Below are positions 45,400-57,827 of a stretch of DNA of 64,000 nt, piece after piece; within the stretch, counting starts at the first letter, position 1, and each line of letters starts with the position of its first letter. The stretch is taken from the NCBI GenBank assembly GCA_944470555.2, contig OX104130.1, positions 78,063,160-78,127,159 of the forward strand. The letters are read 5' to 3'. Source of the stretch: Heterobilharzia americana (lineage: Eukaryota; Platyhelminthes; Trematoda; Strigeidida; Schistosomatidae). Under the pieces are notes generated by a model. That model saw only the letters and a list, made by a program, of their open reading frames with translations, searched no databases and was not told where the DNA came from. The position numbers were made by a program, and so were the translations under genes.

Positions 45400-47920
45400 G
45401 TGGATCCTGCTCTACCGTATTTATACTGTATTCAATCACAAGTAGCTCATTTCCTCCGTTCGAACTTGATGAGACGTCTACCAACCAATAATTTTTGCTA
45501 CAATATGCCCGATTGTGAAATCTTACTCCTGCAGTCGTAACATCTAACGTGATAATTTTCATCGGGGTTCTGTCGCTCTCTTTGGCCACTGAAGGGGTTT
45601 ATAATCAGTTATAATACAGAATCGTTGACCTGGGAAGTGCGATCTTCATTTACCAAGCGTTCAAACTATCGCAAGACATTCCTTTTCAACCGTAGGATGT
45701 TTCTATCCTGCAAATGTCAGAACACAGCTGGCATAGTCTGTTACTCCTTCAGCTTGGTGGTTTTAGATTTATCTGCAGGTCATTTAGGAGCTCCTTATTG
45801 TATCCCTCCTCTATCCACGTCAATTTAGTATTACCAAGTGGCTTGTATGAAGGTACTGTTATCTGGTTGAAATTTCTGAGAAACCGAGTGTCGAGTGCTG
45901 CTCCACCCAAGAACTGTCTTAGTTTTCTCCTTGAATTGAGTACCGGGAATGTATTTAATCATCAGGTTTTTCTCGCTGTTTCTAGCTTTATGTCCTAGTA
46001 AGGTAACACTCAGTTTGGATATCTGAGATTTTGTCTTATTAATACGAAGTCCCAACTCAATAATTCATCTTAAAATAGCCTCAGTGTGTTCTAGAATTTC
46101 GAATTTCGTCTGACTGTGCCCTATCAGGTAATCACTGTACCTCTCCATGTCTTTTAAATTCTTCAGCAACAACATCACCAACCATCTAAATGTAAATGGC
46201 TCACCTGCAAGATGAAATTACGTTCATTCGAATTGACATAGCCTCCTCTCCACAAAAAATGCTGTTTCCTACCCGACGGTTTCTTTTGTTGGTTGCTGCC
46301 AGTAGCCTGAGCCGAGTTCTAGAACGGCAAGTACTTTTGTATTCTGCAGACGATACATTGTTTCTGCTTTCGTCGGCATGACACAGAACTTCAGTTGCCT
46401 TATGGCATTTAACTGTCGGAAATCAAAACAGAATCTATATTTCCTTTTGAACTTTCTTACTAAAAGCTTCGGCGAACTGTATGAGCTATCAGCCTTCATT
46501 TAGCATTTCCCAAACCTGGTGTCCAACTTCTTCCAAGTGACGTGATATTTGTCGTGTTATAAATCTTGTCATTTCATGACTTGTCACTGGGATTTCATCC
46601 TGAACCTTGTCACTGTATCCGTATGGGTCTACGTCTCCCTTGAGCATTTTATAATATTTCTTGACCAACCTAATGATGTTTGGCGCTTCTGGGTATGGTG
46701 CTTTTGATACCTCAGTCTCTATCAACTTGATGTTTTCCTGCGTGGTAAACGACCCATACTTCGTTGCCACTGTTCCAGTTCTCTTGTTAATAACTGCACC
46801 CACTTCTCTTAAACAATAAACACCTAGGATTGTCCGTTGCAGAAGCGTGATAACAGTGAATGAAAATCTAATTTTCCGACTTCGGATCACAACGATAAAA
46901 TCTGAAAATCTTGTAATTTTGAATGCATATCAACCAACTGTGTGGACCATTAGCGAACACGTTCATATGTTTTGAGACTGACTCTATCTATCTACCTATC
47001 AGAGAGACTGGTTCCCTCGTATTTATGAGACACACAATCTCACAATAATTTGTTTCCATTCAAACAGACATAGCACCTCACTCTATGGTTCCTGTGACAC
47101 CTAGTTTGGTAGGAAAAAGGGGGCTTGTATTGTTTACAAAGTAGCCTTTTTCGACTCTCTGAACAGTTTCTACATGTGTCCCGGTTATACACATGTGAAG
47201 CATTTACTATGTCTTCTGATATTCATTCTAAGTGCAACCACCTACTCATGAAGGTTATCCGTGTGTTTTTTCCATTTATTTATATTTGATGACTCCACCA
47301 CTGGTACTACCTTATCCACTAGCTGTCTGCTCACCTTTGCCAACTTACTAATATTCATAGGTTGGGCTGGGTTGACTAGTATGTAGCTGCTGCATAATGG
47401 CAATCGGGACACTTTCGATGAAGGGCACAGCCAGCAACTGTGCCTGGGAGTCCTCGTCCACAGTGTGGAGTGTTCGTTAAAGTAGATCTGTCGACCTTAC
47501 GGCCAATTCCAGCGGATGTATTCCACGATTTTGTGCTCCAGAACTGCAGCATCGGCAACTTTCTGTTCACTGGGCTGTCAAACTCCGTCTCCATTCTCTA
47601 CCAAATCTCCATACCATCTATGCATTCCACGCCGTAATTTGCCACTTTCACTCTACTCCTCAGCAATGTTCCCAGGACCACGACCTTCGCTCCTTGATCC
47701 CGGATACCTGTTGGCGCCTCGGAAAACTCGAAACCCCTGAGGGAGATCTTGATGTCCCCATCCTTGAACACTGCAGGCCACTGGATCTTCATCATGTCCA
47801 GAAGCGGCGACATCAATCGTAGGAAAGTGGCAAAAGAATGAAATGCAGAAGAATATTCATTATGACGCCCTATATTACAGATAAAATATTGCAACCTTTC
47901 CATTGAAATATTCATTTACA
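45400..47920 (-). mobile_element. Ty3/gypsy LTR retrotransposon, heavily decayed gag-pol
   Basis: Minus strand, 5' to 3'. A gag-like region (47915-47376, weak). A zinc knuckle at about 47205-47164: C-F-T-C, stop, P-G-H, stop, K-L-F, i.e. CX2CX4HX4C with the last Cys changed to Phe. A protease-RT linker (46890-46489: ILGVYCLREVGAVINKRTGT, PYPEAPNIIRLVKKYYKML). RT (46499-46269: SPKLLVRKFKRKYRFCFDFR, QLNAIRQ, LAVLELGSGYWQQ; then GLRINKTKSQISKLSVTLLG at 46055). RNase H (about 45755-45470: HPTVEKECLAIV, RFCIITDYKPLQW, LRLQE). The integrase and both LTRs were not found. Many stops make it a fossil. The pol order PR-RT-RNase H and the KPLQW signature place it in Ty3/gypsy. Which schistosome gypsy family it is cannot be said. 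Confidence 0.8.
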
Positions 47921-48159
47921 CCTTGCATTTGGTTTTCTCTTCTTCTTTTACCGCATTTTGCCTTTGATATGCCCTAGTTATTTTTTACGTTTCTTTGCAC
48001 AGAATATCTACCCGTCGCTCTCAACATTTACTCCTTATGTCCATTCTTATCAGTGGCACCCGTTATAATGAGAATCGTGCAATACCTTTATCAGCGATGT
48101 TGAAAATTTTACTACCTAAGAAAGGCATGGAGGTGACTCGTCAGTAAAGATCCGATTTC

Positions 48160-48262
48160 GAAAGCTGTGTTGATTATATTGGTTTGATTGTGCAGAATAA
48201 TTTATGTTCGAAGCACCATCAAATAAATAATACTGTATTATTGTATGGTATACAGTAAATAA
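48160..48262 (+). repeat. Penelope-like terminal repeat, diverged
   Basis: TGATTGTGCAGAATAATTTATG, GAAGCACCATCAAATAAATAAT, CTGTATTATTGTATGGTATAC correspond stepwise to the block at 43225-43310. Confidence 0.55.
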
Positions 48263-48338
48263 ACAAATCAAATATAGGTTAATATCTCAACACAATGAGA
48301 AGTTCTACACATATTAATGAGTACATACTTGACTTCAT

Positions 48339-50542
48339 GATTATTACTATTACATTTGTCCCTTGGGTTCCTAGTGGAACATAGGGCTTGAGTAGCACAT
48401 CTCCACTGCACTCTCTTCCCTACAGTCTTTCATATTTGGCACCAGGACTGCTCACAAGCTTTCATTTCTTACTCTTACGTCATCTCCTCCATGTCACCTT
48501 CGCACGCTCGACTCGTCGTTTCTGATTTGGCTTCCATTTGACGACCTGGCCTGACGCGTGATGTCCCCGAATGGTCTTCTCAGTGTATGCTCAATCCATC
48601 TCCACTTTCTTCTGCATATTTGTTGGGTGATGGGTTCTCGTTTCGTTGGTTCATTGTCAGCCAGCCAGAGCTCCATTTTGCGTAGGCAGCAGCTATTGAT
48701 GAATGTCTTCAGCTTGTTGGAAGTGCTTTTCGTGACGCGCCAAAATTCTCAACCATCACACACAAGCATTTACTTGACTGATATTAGTGTTCAAAATCCA
48801 TATGTTATTCACGCTTTGTGCTGGGTGCATTGCAGTAGATCTTCACACTGGTTTCAGGTCAATGAACACCTGTCTTGCTGCCTTTCCGATCCTGGCTTGG
48901 TTTTACATCCCCGTCTGTGCCTGTTCTGCCTGTAGTTGAAAGGATGCTGCCTAGGTAGGTTGGTGAAAGAGACTTCTTCCTTTGGGTCTCTCCCGTCAAT
49001 GGTGATTGATCTTTGTTTTCAACGTTGTTGTTGACTTTGTATTTTTATCACCTCTGTTTTCTCTACGGTCACTTGAAGTCCAGTCTTCGCTGCTTTTTCT
49101 GTCAACTTTTTGGTTTGTTGCATGATCCAGTCAACCACAATCAGGAAGATCATGAGTGATAGTAGTCAACCTTGCATTACTTTCGTTTTCACTTCAAAGA
49201 CATAAGTGAGCTTTCCATTGTGAATCACTTCACATGCAGCATCATATAGCACGTAGGTGTTGAATGAGGTTGATAAAGGTTTGAGGTGCTCCGTAGTTTT
49301 GAAGCAGCTGCCTACCAAATTACTGCTCGGTCGACGCTGTCAAAGGCCTTTTCAAAATCGATGAAGTTGAAGTAGAGGGTTGACTGCCATTCTAGGTTCT
49401 ATTCTATGATGATGCGTGGGGTAGCGTTGCAATTCGACCAGCACATGATTTATTCTTCCTGAATCCAGCCAGCCAGACAGGCTGTTCCGGTAGTAATCTT
49501 GAATCCAGCGAATCCTTAATAATATTTTGCTTGCTTTGGGTGGACAGGGACAGCATCATGATTCCCTGGTACCAGTTCCTGCAAAGATTTAGGTCTGCCT
49601 TCTTTGGAAATTCGACATGGTAGCCCTTCTTTCAATCAGTGAACAGGTACCTCTCCTTCCTCCCTACCAACTATTCTGCAGTAGTGGTGTAAGCATGTCC
49701 GCTGTTGTCTCTGCGTCTGTTTTCAGTGATTGTGGAGGAGTTCCATCTGGTCCTGCTACTTTCACGGATTTCAGCAACTTTCTGGTGTTCAGGACTTCAT
49801 TTCAGCTTTCGTCGGAGGGCTTGTGTTCACTGGTAAGTCTATGGCTGGGTTGCTGGTGGTATTTCTGGATGAGCTGCAGATGGTCGTGGTGGTCGGTTCG
49901 AGGGTTCTGCGAAGTAGTCAGCCAATCGTTCTTTTCGCTTCTCCTCTTTGGTAAAAAAGTTTCCTTCACTACATTTCACTGGTTTCATCTAAGTTGATCT
50001 CTTCCCTCTCAGAGAGTAACCTGGCCATTTGATATCATGTTGCCAGGTCTCTGTCTCTCCTACTTGCAGCCTGTTCTGCTTCACTTGTCAATGTGTCGTA
50101 GAAATGTCTTTTGGCCTTTCGTGCACTCTTCTTCACTTCTTCACCCAGTGTAGTGATTTCTAGGGTATCTTCTGTTCCTCTTTTCGTTGTTTATCCCTAC
50201 ACTGTACTGCACTGCATTTCACTGGTTCATCTTCTGCTTCAGTATCTTCCGCTCCCTACTCTATCGCCTTCCAAGCATCCGTTAACATTCCTTCCGTTTC
50301 TTTGTCTTGCTTCTTCTTCATTCCTAACACGGTTATGCAGGTTTCCTTCCTAGTCTCTTTCAAAGAGTTTCAGTGTTCTTCAGCGCAGGTTCCTTCAGGG
50401 ATGTTGCTCAATATCTCCCATTTTCTCTTGATGACTGACGACGCGAAGATGTCACTTGAAGTTTGCTGCTTCAGTTAGTTTTCGTTCTGGGTGTTCAACT
50501 TCAACGGTGGTCTGTCATCACCATTTTCTGTGAAGGCTTTCA
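48339..50542 (-). mobile_element. RTE-like element, 5'-truncated, 2.2 kb (R9)
   Basis: Complement of the RTE from the endonuclease-RT linker (about 50540) through the RT to the 3' end (48362, ATTACATTTGTCCCTTGGG). Parts that can be read include the C-terminus, RRKWRWIEHTLRRPFGDITR (48676-48494), and the motif A/B DNA at 49150-49400. A TSD is likely: ACTTGACTTCAT at 48327-48338 and ACTTGATTTCAT at 50543-50554, 11 of 12 identical. The tail is a mutated ATT run. Many frameshifts; no long ORF. Confidence 0.85.
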
Positions 50543-50559
50543 ACTTGATTTCATTTGGG

Positions 50560-50895
50560 GAACCATTGAAAATCTGATGTCAGTCCATGATGAATACTAC
50601 TTCTAAATTAAAAATCTCCATTCATCTCAAGAAGGCGTCATCAGTACTTGTTTTTGTCGTACTAATCCTTGTTACACAGGTGACAGGTCTATTTTGTCAC
50701 TCATGTTTACAGCATCTTTTGTTGTTAAAATATATGCTGCTTCTGAGGTTAATCTTTCCTTATGCAAATGGAAACCCTTTCCCAATATGTTTACATACTC
50801 AAAGTCAATCAGATGTCTATGCATGTGAAGTTGCTGCTTAACGCTTTTTTAAATGTTTCAGTTCCTACTGATTTTTCTGTGGATATTTCATACAA
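50560..50895. other. No recognised feature
   Basis: The 84-codon ORF at 50587-50841 is hydrophobic, without a motif. Confidence 0.35.
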
Positions 50896-50899
50896 AACT

Positions 50900-51725
50900 T
50901 GTGTTAGTTCCCCCTAGTTTTTAAACGTCTAAAACGTTTTCCAAGATCAATAGTTTAAGAGTTTGACTTTGTAGACTTAGTTGTGCTGTCATACCTTTAG
51001 GAATTGAATCTTCCACTTTGACTGGGACCTTTTCTAGTGAACTTGAAGGTTTAAAAAGAACTTCAATACCATTCGAAGCGTATAAGCATTTAATCTGTTG
51101 CGGAGTACTTTTTCGATAGAGTATCCTTATAGATGACATTCGTAGTTGTGTTGTGACTTCATTATTATTATTAGCAGTAGCAGCAATACTAACTGTTTTA
51201 TTCGTTTGGTTGACAATGCTTAAGAAGACTTTAGGTATCCATTTTACACCAAAACATGTTTTACTCTGTAGATTTCATATTCTAAATCATTGGGATCAGA
51301 CCTAATTTTCAGTAACTTGATGTTAATAGGATGGACTAATTGAAAGTTTAAATATTTATTGGGAAATGATGGCTTTTTGCATATTTGCATGCTGAATTTG
51401 CCTTTCATTTTTCTTAGGACAATATAGTCGAAAACCTTTAGATTTTCATCCCTAGTGAATATTGTGGAATCTGAAACGGATATTTTTATATTTCCAAAAC
51501 GTCTACTGTTTTGCTTTCTCAAGAATGACAAATTTATAATTTACATAAATGTCATTAATTGTTGGGTTTTTTAATACTGTCTCTTTTAAAGCTTTTATGC
51601 AAAGTTTCTCCACAACTGAAGATGTTGGTAAACCCACAGCAACGCATTTTGACTGGCACCACATTCTGTCTCTAAGCATCAAATATATGGATTCCAAGCA
51701 CAGCCTTACATTAATGATGGTTAGT
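50900..51725 (-). pseudogene. Divergent Penelope-like element fragment (RT end and connector)
   Basis: Minus strand, three broken frames: 51697-51503 VAVGLPTSSVVEKLCIKALK with YVNYKFVIL, equivalent to motif B and motif C (YVDD changed to YVNY); 51531-51244 MKGKFSMQICKKPSFPNKYL with NFQLVHPINIK, the connector; 51139-50921 CLYASNGIEVLFKPSSSLE, the segment before the endonuclease. The endonuclease is missing. It is unlike the 13 kb and 41 kb copies in sequence, so it is probably a separate PLE lineage. Confidence 0.7.
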
Positions 51726-52014
51726 AGTCAGCAGTAGGATATCTGGCGCATATCTTCTGTCCTTCCAATTACTCGTACAGAGGACTCATCATCCTCCCAA
51801 GTATGATGTTGTCCCACTAAGGCCAGAACTCAGAATAAAACTTTTCAGTTGTCAGATCATCGCCGCTAGACCTAACAATGTTCTTAAGTACTACAAGACC
51901 ATAGAGTAAAGTTTGGTATTATAAGCCAGAATCTTTTGGAACAGGTAAAGTGCACTTCCAGGATTCCACTGAAAGGAATCTAAAAGCTATAGAACTAAAC
52001 TATACCTGTTGCTC

Positions 52015-52205
52015 GAGAAGCGGTTACGATGACTCAGTAGCCTAGTGGTTAAAGCTTCGGTGTTTTAAACGAAGATGACTGGGTCTGAGCCTTAGTATAA
52101 ACAACTTAGATACTGTGAGACAGGTACACTGAGGTGAAGAATCTTGCGTGGAACGAGAAACACGTACTGAATTCTACTGCTAGCTACTGCGCATCACCAG
52201 TAATC
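52015..52205 (+). repeat. Smalpha-like SINE, decayed hammerhead (A8)
   Basis: The tRNA-like part at 52025-52095 (GACTCAGTAGCCTAGTGGTT, CTGGGTCTGAGCC) is followed by AGGTACACTGAGGTGAAGAA, GAACGAGAAACACGTAC and TGAATTCTACTGCTAGC. The core strands are mutated. Confidence 0.7.
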
Positions 52206-54485
52206 AGATTTTCTTATTGTTTGGCCAGAGGTGATCGACGGGGGAACCTTTACCTATATCTAGCTTAGTGGCCACATTGAAAAAATATCGACAGAATTTG
52301 GTTAACATTGGGTAACCAATCAATATACTGGTTAGTTAATATCGATGATAATCCAGAAATACTCAACTGAGGTGTGAAATGTTGACTGAGACAGTTTTCA
52401 GTCGTGAAGAGGATCATGGAATTCTCTTTGCTAAGCATAACTTCAATAAGAGCACATCAATTATAACTGCATGATCATCATTTTACTTAATAAAGTAATA
52501 GCGGCGTTTTCTCTAATTCTATGCCGTAATCCTATTGTTGAAGTTGTGTGTTTCTTTTGTAATTCAACTCAGGTGTTCAGAAATAAAGAGTAGGCAAGTG
52601 TTTAATGTCACCGAGTAAGACCAAAGCATTTCTGTAATCATTCCTCGAAAAATACTTATGCATATAATACACCCACTTACTGAGCTCCTTTTTTAATCAC
52701 TATATGTATATTACCTTTGTATAATATTTTGCCCTCAGACAGCCTTGAAAAAATTCAGCAATGCGACTTTCTTCATTGGCTGATGAGAAATAGTGTAAAA
52801 ATGTGTAAGAAGTTTCCGTTTGTTTCACTTCTAACTCTAATAAGTAAAAACTCAAATGATATGCTTTCTTTTTGTTATAATTTCTAAAAGGATATGAATA
52901 GGTGGACTAAATGCCTCAGAAATTGACACATCTATTATTTTCATCAGAAATGAACCACAAATTATCATTAATAAGCAAGAGGTATCTAACCATTCACACA
53001 TATGTGGCATTATTTACTACAATGCGCATTTAAAAACTGATGAGAAAACCAGGTCAAACAGAATTGTTATAAGAGAAAAATGATGGCCGTAAATCTTAAA
53101 TCAAGAATTGCTGAGTGTCATTTTTGAACAAAATGTTAAGTATTTTCCTAAAGTGCTCAAAACGTTACAGGATGAAGGATGCATTAGGAGTAACGGTATT
53201 CGAATAGCATCTAGATTACATTATGACACTAGTATTACTAAGGTCTTTGATTTTCAGTATTAGTAACCTGCTAGTAAATTTCCAGTATAGCCAAACAAAG
53301 AGATCATTTTGACCCAGAGATCATTATTTCTTGATTACCTTATCTGCATTTTTGATGCTTTTGTGAAGTTTACTTCAAGATAACCAACCTCAGATCGAAT
53401 TTCATGAATACGCTAATTTAGTAAAAGAGAGTGTAGGTCACACTGGAAAAAGACACACTTGGATTTACCACATAAATATAAGATCAATCGAAACTCTGCG
53501 ATTATTTCTAGGAACAGATGAACAAAAAAACTTTTGTAGCTATCGTATTAAAAGCCCACTTTCACCATCATTTCGGACTAAATCATCTATAAACGTCTGA
53601 ATAAGATGCGAGAAAATTCAATAGGAATTGCATCTTGTACATTATTTATCCCGTTTAAAGTCTGATGGATAGTTGAATGAACATCTGAAATGTTCCTAGA
53701 GGTTAAAGCTGAGAAGATCTAATCATCATGTTCACTTTATTTCTGTCCTCTTATCATTCAAGTGACACCATAAATATTGTCTTTTAGAATATGTTTCCAG
53801 TCATATATTTGTTGCATGTATATAAACAAAGTTAATTGTATTTATCCTTGACGTTATTCTAAATATTCCTGTCAGTTACACCTCAGTGAACAACCTGTCT
53901 AAAGTTGAAATGTAGGCACTTAACATAAGGAAATTTTTGTTCAAGTTAACTATATATGTTGATCGTTATTTCAACAAAGGATTCATCGGTAATACCTATT
54001 AATTACTACTACTAATTACATAATCCATTTCTTATTTGTATCATTTTCTCAAGTGGAATTTTTTTCATACCGCCCTTGAAGACAACAAGCAACAGATTCC
54101 AGTACTTCTTAAAATATTAGATTAACCTCGTTACCTTAGTAATTACTGTGATGAAGTGAAAGAGTGCATTAATTCAAGGAGATTGTTGACTAGAAACACA
54201 AAGAATAGTCTATATCCTAATGGCTAATTTCTACTGGATACTAAAAAGTCTATAAGTACTTATAATGAAGTTGTCTCCAAAGTTGTTTCCAGCTCAATAC
54301 TTGACATACTTACTGATTCTTATGCTGAAGTTTAGTTTGAGCCAATCTACTTTGTTTCATTTTCTCTTTAGGATAACACAAATTGCTGGGAAGTGAAGCA
54401 TCATTTAGGTAGAGGATTTTATCGAATAGTACAGCAGAATCTCTGCTGAAGCATTCTCTTATGCAAATCGTTTCTAGATATCGAT
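52206..54485. other. AT-rich stretch, nothing recognised
   Basis: No supported gene or repeat. The minus ORF at 54519-54310 has no motif. Confidence 0.45.
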
Positions 54486-54487
54486 CG

Positions 54488-54655
54488 ATCTTGATGACTA
54501 GCAGAGGAATCAAGGGCACGCTTTTTGTCGCGTTTGAGATTCATCAGCTGGATATATCTGCACCCCAGTGATTGATGTTGTTTTTACTGAGGCTCGAACA
54601 CAATAACCTTCGCTTCAGATGACATAACACTATCCACTAAGCAACTTTGGTATGA
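54488..54655 (-). repeat. Smalpha-like SINE, decayed hammerhead (A9)
   Basis: The minus strand has a tRNA-like part, then ATATATCCAGCTGATGAATC, CGCGACAAAAAGCG and TTGATTCCTCTGC. CUGAUGA is intact, but GAAA is changed to AAAA and stem II no longer pairs. Confidence 0.72.
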
Positions 54656-54719
54656 TAGCTAACTCTTGTGCAGTAGGTATCAGTTGTGATACTCGTAATT
54701 TCCCGTTACCATACATGGT

Positions 54720-54885
54720 CGAACTGCCCGACCCCTACTGTTGCCAGGTGTGTTCTTATGTGGACGCCTCGATATTGCTGAATACTCATGGTGTCATACT
54801 GAACTTGGTGGCTAATAAAAGAGTCCAGGATGGAATTTTCGTCCTGCTTGGGACTCTTAATCTGAGTGTAGCTACTAGATAGTAC
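54720..54885 (-). repeat. Smalpha-like SINE, partial hammerhead (A10)
   Basis: Minus strand: stem II GTCCCAAGCAGGAC and GAAA are kept, and CATCCTGGACTC follows. The CUGAUGA strand has become CAGATTAAGA. A head segment lies at 54724-54780. Same orientation as A9, unlike the other pairs. Confidence 0.68.
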
Positions 54886-55428
54886 AAGTTAAAGCTTGTT
54901 CTATCATTCTGTAAAACATCCTCATCAAAAACCTCAAAATTAAAGGTTATTTTAAACTATTTTGTACTTAGAAAAGCAATCTTCTACTACAGAATAGTTT
55001 TCTGTAGTATTTATTCCTTCATTCCAACTTTCCTTCTCTTTAAACTGTCTCATTTGATAGATCTTATACTCAGTGACTTTCCCTTTATCACTCAGGGGAG
55101 AATATATTCACTGATGTCATCGTTTTTCTTTGAAAATAACACTTGAAAGCACTTTTCCTTCTTTGTGTTACAGCTCATAAAACATGCATCTATTTTACCA
55201 CGATTTATTATTCTTGGTTCTTGATTTACTTTGGTACCAGAAACGAAATATAAAAATTTTCACTACTTGACAAGCTTAGAATTCAAGGAGAAACATTTCT
55301 TAATAACACCGTTGGAGTGTTCTCTTGGTTGACATCTGACGTCTACACATAATTTTGTGTTTAGTATACCTCAATACATCGAAATATAATTTTCTCTTAC
55401 CAAATGAAACTTCGTAGGAACTTCAAAC
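54886..55428. other. AT-rich stretch, nothing recognised
   Basis: No supported feature up to the RTE target-site duplication. Confidence 0.4.
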
Positions 55429-55442
55429 TATGTGAAGTGAAT
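55429..55442. repeat. Target-site duplication of R10 (left)
   Basis: TATGTGAAGTGAAT, identical to 58809-58822. The last two bases could belong to the (ATT)n tail. Confidence 0.9.
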
Positions 55443-55711
55443 TATTATTATTATTATTATTATTAATATTAGTCCCTTGGGTTCCTAATGGAACATAGGG
55501 ATTCACTAGCACGTCTCCATTCCACTCTCTTCTCTGAAATCTTTTCAACCTGGCTCCACGACAACCCATAACCTCTCATTTCCTCCTCACACGATCTCCT
55601 CCATGTCACCCTCAACTCGGACGCAAAACTCGTCGCTTCCCATCTGGGTTCCACTCGAGTGACTGTCCTGACGCATGATGTCCCCGGTCGGACCTCTCAG
55701 TGTATGCTCAG

Positions 55712-57160
55712 TTCAGTACATCTCCACTTCCCTCCAGTGCATATTTGTTGAGTGATAGGTTCTTGCTTCGTTGGTTCGTTGCCAACCAGAGTTCCTTCTT
55801 GCTTATTATTCCTCGCCTTCTCATCTGATCTTCAATATCGAGCCAGCATAGGCAGTTGTTGATGAATGTCTGTAGTTTGTTGGAAATCCCCTTCGTATCG
55901 CGCCAAGTCTCTGAGCCATACAGAAGCACAGACATGACTTTGGTGTTGAAAATCCGGATGTTGTTCACGCCTTATGCTGAGTGCAGAATATCTCCTCATT
56001 GGTTTCAGCCTAATGAATGCCTGTCTTGATTTTCCGATTCTGACTTTAAAATCCTCGTCTGTCCCGCCACCTGTAGTTGAAACAGTGCTTCCTAGATAGG
56101 TGTAGGTGAAGGAGGTTACTTCCTTCAAGTTTCTCCCGTTGACGGTGATTGGAGTTTGTTGTTGTAGTTGTTGGTGCGGTATCTTCATCACCTCTGTCTT
56201 CTCTATATTCACTTGAAGTCCCGTCTTCGCTGCCTAGCCTCTCCTGCCAACTTGTTAGTTTTCACCTGTAGGTCTTCAAGTTTGTGCTACACTTTACACA
56301 AGTCATCGTTGGCGAAATCCAAGTCTTCTAGGTTCCTTTTCACAGTCCAGCGTATGCCCCTCTTTTCTCTCCCCACTGTTTGCTGCATGATCCAGTCGAC
56401 CACAATCAGGAATATCATGGGGGATAGTAGACAACCTTGTTTCACTCCTGTCTTCACTTCAAAAGCATCACTGAGCTTCCCATTGTGAATTACTTGGCTG
56501 GTATGTGGCGTCTTCATATAGTTGTTGAATGAGGCGGGTAAAGGTTTGCGGTACTCCGTAGTAATGAAGCAGTTTCCAAATTACCTCTCGGTCGACGCTG
56601 TCAAAGGCCTTCTCAAAGTCGATAAAGTTGAAGTAGAGGGTTGACTGCCATTCTATGCTTTGTTCTATGATGATGCGTAGTGTAGCGTTGAAATTTGGTC
56701 GGCACATGATTTGCACTTACTGAAGCCTGCCTGTTCCGGTCGTAGTTTTGAATCCAGTGCATCCTTAAGCCTCTCCAGGATGATGTGGCTTAATATTTTG
56801 CTTGTGCTGGGTGGACAGGAGAGTGATTCCGCGCCGGTTCTTGCAAACACTGAGGTCTCCTTTCTTTGGCAGTTTGACAGGGTAGCCCTTCTTCTAATCA
56901 ATTGGCAGGTACCTTTCCTTCCTTCCAAACCTTCTGCAATAGTAGTGTGGTATGAGCATGTCCACTGTTGTCTCTGCTTCTGCTCTCCATGCTTCTGGCG
57001 GTATTTCATCTGGTCCCGCTGCTTTCCCACATTTCAGTAGCTTTATGGTTCTCAGGACTTCCACTTTTGTTGGAGGATATGTGGTCACTGTTAGCTCTGT
57101 GGCTGCAGGTGGTATTTGTCGACGAAGTGCAGGTGGTGGTGGTGGTGGTGGTTGATTCAA
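55712..57160 (-). pseudogene. R10 reverse transcriptase part, inactivated
   Basis: In order: TIKLLKCGKAAGPDEIPPEA (RT start; preceded by a polyproline run from a GGT repeat at 57131-57150), SSTSKILSHIILERL-like and RPEQAGFSKCKSCADQISTL, YFNFIDFEKAFDSVDREVIW (motif A), VKTGVKQGCLLSPMIFLIVV (motif B), LEDLDFANDDLCKV (motif C; FADD changed to FANDD by one extra residue), then the C-terminal [36 protein letters not shown]. At least four frame changes. The palm order is that of non-LTR RTs; the DNA-binding C-terminus is shared by all copies here. Confidence 0.88.
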
Positions 57161-57827
57161 GAGCTTCCTGAGGTGGTCCGCCCATCGTTTCCTTGTTCCT
57201 CTTCTTTGGTAATCAAATTTCCGTCATCATCTTTTATTGTTTTCGTCTGCGCTGATCTCCTTCCAGATAGCAACCTGGTTATTTGATACAATGTTGTCAG
57301 GTATCTCCTACCAGTCTGCAGCCTGTTCTGCTTCACTTGCCAGTGTTTCGTAGAAGTGTCTTTTGTCTTTCCACCCACTCTTCTTCACTTCTTTTTCCAG
57401 TGTAGTGTTTTATACATTGCACTCAGTTCCTCTTTTAGTTTAGCATGCTTGCACTTGTTCACCTTCTGCTTCACCAACCTCCTCTCCCTGCTGTATCAGC
57501 TTTCAGGTATCTGTCGAGATCCATTCCTTGTCTCATCTTCTTTCTTCTTCCTTCCTAGTACGGCTGTGCAGGTTTCTTTCCACATCTCTTTCAAAGATTT
57601 TCAGTGTTCTTCTACACAGGTTTCTTCAGGGATGTTGCACGATATCTCCCATTTTGTCTTGATGGCTGACTGACGTGAAGATTTCTTTTGCAGTTTCATC
57701 CTTCAGTTTCCGAGTGTTGTAATTGAACTGTGATCTATCACCAACTTCCTTGAAGGCTTTCAACTTGATTTGGAAGGCAGGTTGCTTGCGCTAGATGATG
57801 CGTGGTCTGAACCTACATCTGCTCCTC

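Noticed and set aside
49617..50353. Plus-strand ORFs of 126, 74 and 80 codons as genes
   Set aside because: They lie opposite the minus-strand RTE copy R9 and are complement-frame readings of its coding sequence.
56711..57171. Plus-strand ORFs opposite R10
   Set aside because: Shadow frames of the RTE reverse transcriptase; the polyglycine/valine end comes from the GGT repeat.
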